DNA of 64,000 nt, taken from the NCBI RefSeq assembly GCF_005048155.1, contig NZ_SUMB01000004.1:496001-560000 (forward strand), given 5' to 3'. Within the stretch, counting starts at the first letter, position 1; each line of letters opens with the position of its first letter. The translations under genes were made by a program, and so were the position numbers. The notes below the pieces were generated by a model that saw only the letters and a program-made list of their open reading frames with translations, was not told the DNA's origin and made no database searches. Below, piece by piece: positions 60,703 to 64,000 of this stretch. This DNA is from Streptomyces piniterrae (lineage in GTDB: Bacteria; Actinomycetota; Actinomycetes; Streptomycetales; Streptomycetaceae).

Positions 60703-61260
60703 TTACTCCGAAACCGTCTTCCCGGACACCATTTCGCTGGTGATCGCCCAGCGCTCGTGGTCGCGCCAGGCACCGTCGATGAAGAGGAAGTCGGGCGAGA
60801 ATCCCTCCAGCCGGAATCCGCCGCGCTTGACCAGGGCGATGGACTGCTCGTTGGCCGGCTGGATGTTGACCTCCAGCCGGTGCAGTCCCAGCACGTCGAA
60901 GGCATGGTGCACGACGAGCCGCAGCCCCTCGCTCATCAGCCCGCGCCCGGCGGCGTGCGCGAAGGCTCCGTAGCCGACCGCACCACACCGGAAGCCGCCG
61001 TGCACGATGTTGTTGATGGTGAAAAAGCCCGCGATCCGTCCGGTGTCGAGCTCGCAGACCAAGAACCCCTCACGCGCCGGTTCCTGGAGCTTGTGGAAGT
61101 AGTTGTCGTACGCCTCGTCGGTGGCGGGCGGGAAGAGCCAGGGGCGGTGCAGCGCCGCGCTCTCCCGCGCCAGCTCCGTGAATTCGTCCCGGTCGGCGGC
61201 GGTGAAGGGCCGGATGCCCACCCGGGGGCCGTGTGCGAGGTAGCGATCATTGGACGTCAT
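60703..61260 (-). CDS. GNAT-family N-acetyltransferase (RimJ/RimL-like)
   Basis: 185 residues. N-terminal VGIRPFTAADRDEFTELARES, central beta strands FLVCELDTGRIAGFFTINNI, the acetyl-CoA loop AHAAGRGLMSEGLRLVVHHAF (Q/R-x-x-G-x-G/A motif as AAGRGL), and LHRLEVNIQPANEQSIALVKRGGFRLEG, which is the RimJ/RimL signature. It moves an acetyl group from acetyl-CoA to an amine on a protein N-terminus or small molecule. In tandem with a VOC gene. Confidence 0.92.
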   Translation of the reverse strand: MTSNDRYLAHGPRVGIRPFTAADRDEFTELARESAALHRPWLFPPATDEAYDNYFHKLQEPAREGFLVCELDTGRIAGFFTINNIVHGGFRCGAVGYGAFAHAAGRGLMSEGLRLVVHHAFDVLGLHRLEVNIQPANEQSIALVKRGGFRLEGFSPDFLFIDGAWRDHERWAITSEMVSGKTVSE

Positions 61261-61329
61261 CGGCAGATGGTACGAAGGGGTGCGAGGTCTGGCCAGGCCT
61301 TTTGCCCCGGGCGGGCGGCGCGCGTCGGG

Positions 61330-62250
61330 TTACCTCCGGGCCTCGTCCGCCGCCCCCCGCAGCCTGTCCCGTTCGCGCTCACCCGCGCTCGGTGCGGCGA
61401 GCGCCAGTCTGCGGTGGGTCCGGCGCAGCATCAGGCGGGCCATGAAGGGGTGCACACGTCGTACGAAGGCCCAGTACAGGCGGCCGCCCGCGTGGTGGAA
61501 ACGGACGACCGTGCCGAGCGTGACCCGGCCGTCCGCGACGAGGAGGGAGGCACGGAAGTCGAGATGACCGGCGTCCTCGCCGAGCAGGATCTCGCCGTCC
61601 TCGCGGCCGACGACGGGGAATGACGCACCGCGCAGCACGCCCTGCCAGGCGGCCGGGTCCGCCGGCATGCCCGGCCGCAGATCCAGCTGCCAGGCGTCCT
61701 CGAAGTCGGTACGCGGGAAGGCGCGGCGGGCCAGCCGGGCCTCGGCGGGGAGGGCGATGCCCTTGGCGCGGCTCCACTCCAGGCGGTTGAACAGACGGAC
61801 GCGCGGTGACCAGCGGACCGGTTCGCGTACCCGGCCGGTGACGACCCGTTCGACGTTGTCGAAGACCTCCTCGACGACGGTGGCGTGCACGGCGCGGATC
61901 GCCAAGTGCCACAAGAGCCGTTCCATGCCGCGGAGTCCGCTTTCCAGGACGTGTTCGATCCGGCAGCTGTCCGGGCCGAGCGGCACGACGGTGATCGAGT
62001 GGAAGCCGGTCTGGCCGTCGGTGAAGTCGAAGCGGAGGTGGCGGCCGGGTTCATGGGCGCCGACGCGGTAGCGGACGGGTCCGTGCCCGCCGTCGGCGCC
62101 GACGCCGAGCGGACGGTCGAAGCGCATCGGCGCCCAGGCGGGGGTCGGGAAGAGCGGATCGTCGTCGTCGCCGAGCCGGTCGATCAGGGCTCCGACGATG
62201 TCGGCCGAGGCCGGGATGGTGCGGGTGTGGACGTCGCGGACCATACCCAT
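61330..62250 (-). CDS. SRPBCC/DUF2867-type protein
   Basis: 306 residues from the ATG at 62250, 8 bases after GGAGG. The opening DVHTRTIPASADIVGALIDRLGDDDDPLFPTPAWAPMRFDRPLGVGADGGHGPVRYRVG and LRFDFTDGQTGFHSITVVPLG form a steroidogenic-acute-regulatory-related (SRPBCC) beta-barrel. The second half, from FPRTDFEDAWQLDLRPG through RASLLVADGRVTLGTVVRFHHAGGRLYWAFVRRVHPFMARLMLRRTHRR, is a DUF2867 domain. Both halves bind hydrophobic ligands in other proteins. Divergent from the TetR gene across the TACGGTA palindromes, so its expression is likely repressed by that TetR. Confidence 0.8.
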   Translation of the reverse strand: MGMVRDVHTRTIPASADIVGALIDRLGDDDDPLFPTPAWAPMRFDRPLGVGADGGHGPVRYRVGAHEPGRHLRFDFTDGQTGFHSITVVPLGPDSCRIEHVLESGLRGMERLLWHLAIRAVHATVVEEVFDNVERVVTGRVREPVRWSPRVRLFNRLEWSRAKGIALPAEARLARRAFPRTDFEDAWQLDLRPGMPADPAAWQGVLRGASFPVVGREDGEILLGEDAGHLDFRASLLVADGRVTLGTVVRFHHAGGRLYWAFVRRVHPFMARLMLRRTHRRLALAAPSAGERERDRLRGAADEARR

Positions 62251-62262
62251 CGGGCACACCTC

Positions 62263-62303
62263 CATACGGTAGCGTATGTTTGACCGTACGGTACCGTATG
62301 GTC
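62263..62303. promoter_or_regulatory. paired TetR operators
   Basis: Two palindromes: CATACG-GTAG-CGTATG (62263-62278), and a 22-bp near-perfect palindrome at 62282-62303 with arms GACCGTACGGT/ACCGTATGGTC (20 of 22 bases symmetric). They share the core TACGGTA and fill the 53 bp between the divergent start codons, covering the promoters of both genes. Confidence 0.85.
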
Positions 62304-62906
62304 ATGGTGCGACAGCAGGCGAAGGAATCCCGCGGCAGCGGCACACGGCGGCGCCTGACCGCCCAGGACTGGGCCGACGCCGCCCTGGCGGCCATGAGCG
62401 AGGGCGGCGGCCTGGCGGCGCTGGCCGTCGAGCCCCTGGCCGCCCGACTGGGCACCACGAAGGGCAGCTTCTACTGGCACTTCACCAACCGGGAGGCGCT
62501 GATCCAGGCCGCCCTGGAGCGCTGGGAGGAGATCGGCACGGAGGCCGTGATCGTCGAGGTGGAGGCGGAGCCCGACCCGGCGAAGCGGCTGCGCAAGCTG
62601 CTGCACCGGGCCACCGACTCGGCCGCGGACGACCCCCTGGAACTGACACTGCTGGCGACCGCCGCCCATCCGGGCGTGGCGGCCGTGCTCGCCCGGGTGA
62701 CCGAACGCCGTATCGGCTATATCACCGCGCTGTTCACGGAGTTGGGCTTTCCGCAGGCCGAGGCGGAGCGCCGCGGGCTGCTCGCGTACTCCGCCTTCCT
62801 CGGACACACCCAGCTCAGCCACGCCGTCCCGCGCACCCTGCCCACCGGCGCCACACACGAGCGGTACCTCGACTCGGTGATCGACACCATGCTGGGGCGG
62901 GAGTGA
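62304..62906 (+). CDS. TetR-family transcriptional regulator
   Basis: 200 residues from the ATG at 62304 (also in-frame ATG at 62298). No ribosome binding site is visible and the operator runs right up to the start, so the message is probably leaderless. N-terminal DNA-binding domain: RRLTAQDWADAALAAMSEGGGLAALAVEPLAARLGTTKGSFYWHFTNREALIQAALERWE (~residues 15-75), the TetR HTH with its FYxHF turn. The C-terminal ligand domain ends at MLGRE. It most likely represses itself and the divergent SRPBCC/DUF2867 gene. Confidence 0.92.
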   Translation: MVRQQAKESRGSGTRRRLTAQDWADAALAAMSEGGGLAALAVEPLAARLGTTKGSFYWHFTNREALIQAALERWEEIGTEAVIVEVEAEPDPAKRLRKLLHRATDSAADDPLELTLLATAAHPGVAAVLARVTERRIGYITALFTELGFPQAEAERRGLLAYSAFLGHTQLSHAVPRTLPTGATHERYLDSVIDTMLGRE

Positions 62907-63135
62907 CGGCAGGCAACGGGCAGCGGCACTCCCACATCTGACTTGCCGCTACGGAGCCGTCGGAAGGGGGTTGAGCGGGCGAACTCGCCGGAAAACAGCG
63001 CAAGTTGGCCGAACTGCGCGTAGACGCCCCCAGGGCGCCGGGCATGAAGTGGACATCAGCGCGTTAACACGACGCGCCTCGTCGTTGACATCTGACAACA
63101 CGAGCACCTCAAGTCCCAGGCATGGGAGGCAGTAC

Positions 63136-64000
63136 GTGACCGAAGCAGTTTCCTTCCCCCAGGACCGCACCTGTCCCTACCACCCACCGACCAGCTACCG
63201 GCCACTGCGCGAGGCCGGTCCGCTGGCGCAGGTCACCTTCTATGACGGCCGGTCGGTATGGGCGGTGACCGGCCACGCCGAGGCGCGGGAGCTCCTCGCC
63301 GACCAGCGGCTCTCCTCCGACCGGCGCAACCCGGCGTTCCCCATACCCGTCGCGCGCTTCGCGTCCGTCCAACGGACCAAGACTCCGCTCATCGGCGTGG
63401 ACGACCCGGAGCACAACACCCAGCGACGGATGCTGATCCCCAGTTTCACCCTGAAACGGATCGCCGCGATGCGGCCGGAGATCCAGCGGATCGTCGACGA
63501 CCTCATCGACGGGATGCTGGAACAGGGCCCGCCGGCGGAGCTGGTCTCCGCGTTCGCGCTGCCCGTCCCGTCGATGGTGATCTGCTCGCTGCTCGGCGTG
63601 CCCTACTCCGACCACGAGTTCTTCGAGGAGCAGTCCCGCCGGGCGCTGCGCAGCGAAACGGCCGAGGAGAGCGAGGACGCACGCGTCCAACTGGAGGACT
63701 ACCTCGGCGAACTGATCGCCCAGAAGGAGAAGAACCCGGGCGAAGGGCTGCTGGACGAGCTGATCGAGGACCGGCTGCGGGCCGGTTCGCTGAAACACGA
63801 CGAACTGGTCGGCCTCGCCCTGATCCTCCTGGTCGCCGGGCACGAGACCACGGCCAACATGATCTCCCTGGGCACCTTCGCACTCCTGGAGCACCCGGAG
63901 CAGCTGGCAAAACTGCGCGCCGACGAGAACCTGATGCCGGCCGCGGTCGAGGAGCTGCTGCGGTTCCTGTCCATCGCCGACGGCATGCTGCGGGTCGCCA
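63136..64000 (+). CDS. cytochrome P450, CYP105-like (partial, cut by window end)
   Basis: 288 residues to the window edge. GTG start 6 bases after GGGAGG. The opening CPYHPPTSYRPLREAGPLAQVTFYDGRSVWAVTGHAEARELLADQRLSSDRRNPAFP and GVDDPEHNTQRRMLIPSFTLKRIAAMRPEIQRIVDDLID match the CYP105 family pattern. The I-helix motif is VAGHETT (~residue 235-241), and EELLRFLS is the ExxR-preceding helix. The heme-cysteine region lies beyond the window, so function cannot be checked. CYP105 enzymes oxidise many drugs and secondary metabolites and are often regulated by nearby genes. Confidence 0.92.
   Translation, partial: MTEAVSFPQDRTCPYHPPTSYRPLREAGPLAQVTFYDGRSVWAVTGHAEARELLADQRLSSDRRNPAFPIPVARFASVQRTKTPLIGVDDPEHNTQRRMLIPSFTLKRIAAMRPEIQRIVDDLIDGMLEQGPPAELVSAFALPVPSMVICSLLGVPYSDHEFFEEQSRRALRSETAEESEDARVQLEDYLGELIAQKEKNPGEGLLDELIEDRLRAGSLKHDELVGLALILLVAGHETTANMISLGTFALLEHPEQLAKLRADENLMPAAVEELLRFLSIADGMLRVA

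Overview
The window looks like chromosomal DNA from Streptomyces or a close relative. It is very GC-rich with strong GC bias at third codon positions, many genes overlap by ATGA or GTGA, and start codons are often GTG after GGAGG/AAGGAG-type ribosome binding sites. Many families are typical of streptomycetes: ECF sigma factors (one of them ECF41), zf-HC2 proteins, HxlR, MarR, TetR and LysR regulators, P450s with a [3Fe-4S] ferredoxin, GYD, DUF4097, DUF6204 and DUF5107 proteins, and a phage-holin/phosphatase protein. No rRNA, tRNA, CRISPR array, insertion sequence or attachment site was recognised. The content is regulatory, secreted, detoxifying and hypothetical, with little core metabolism apart from nadC and a signal peptidase, so it looks like accessory or chromosome-arm material.

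1-13 kb: an ECF sigma factor, a zf-HC2 membrane protein and an ABC ATPase with overlapping ends; a frameshifted conserved gene; an EF-hand protein; a methyltransferase; a TusA-like protein overlapping nadC; an alpha/beta hydrolase divergent from a LysR regulator around a perfect 19-bp palindrome; a quinone oxidoreductase with an in-frame TTA codon; and an ABC-F ATPase. 13-20 kb: HxlR with a divergent imine-reductase-like enzyme; a P450/ferredoxin pair; a DUF4097 protein with a ribbon-helix-helix gene preceded by an array of TGGCGCCA sites; signal peptidase I; and a cupin.

20-34 kb: mostly envelope and lipid genes. These are an APC permease, a META lipoprotein, a holin-like membrane phosphatase, two metallo-beta-lactamase-fold proteins, a DedA protein, a PAP2-lipid kinase fusion, a 59-residue secreted protein, a PLP-fold protein without any lysine, and a secreted RTX-like protein. 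34-54 kb: two secreted proteins resembling beta-pore-forming toxins (the second with a lectin domain and a frameshift), a pentapeptide-like membrane protein, a nucleotidyltransferase, a CapA lipoprotein, an NDH-2-like flavoprotein overlapping an ECF41 sigma factor, and a MarR-controlled set with an ene-reductase and an oxidoreductase-esterase fusion.

54-64 kb: a large membrane-anchored STAND/NACHT-like ATPase (1163 residues) next to a short orphan reading frame. It is the best candidate for an undescribed signalling or defence element. Then follow a DrrAB-type ABC exporter, a VOC protein, an acetyltransferase, a DUF2867-type protein divergent from its probable TetR regulator around two palindromes, and a CYP105-like P450 cut by the window end.
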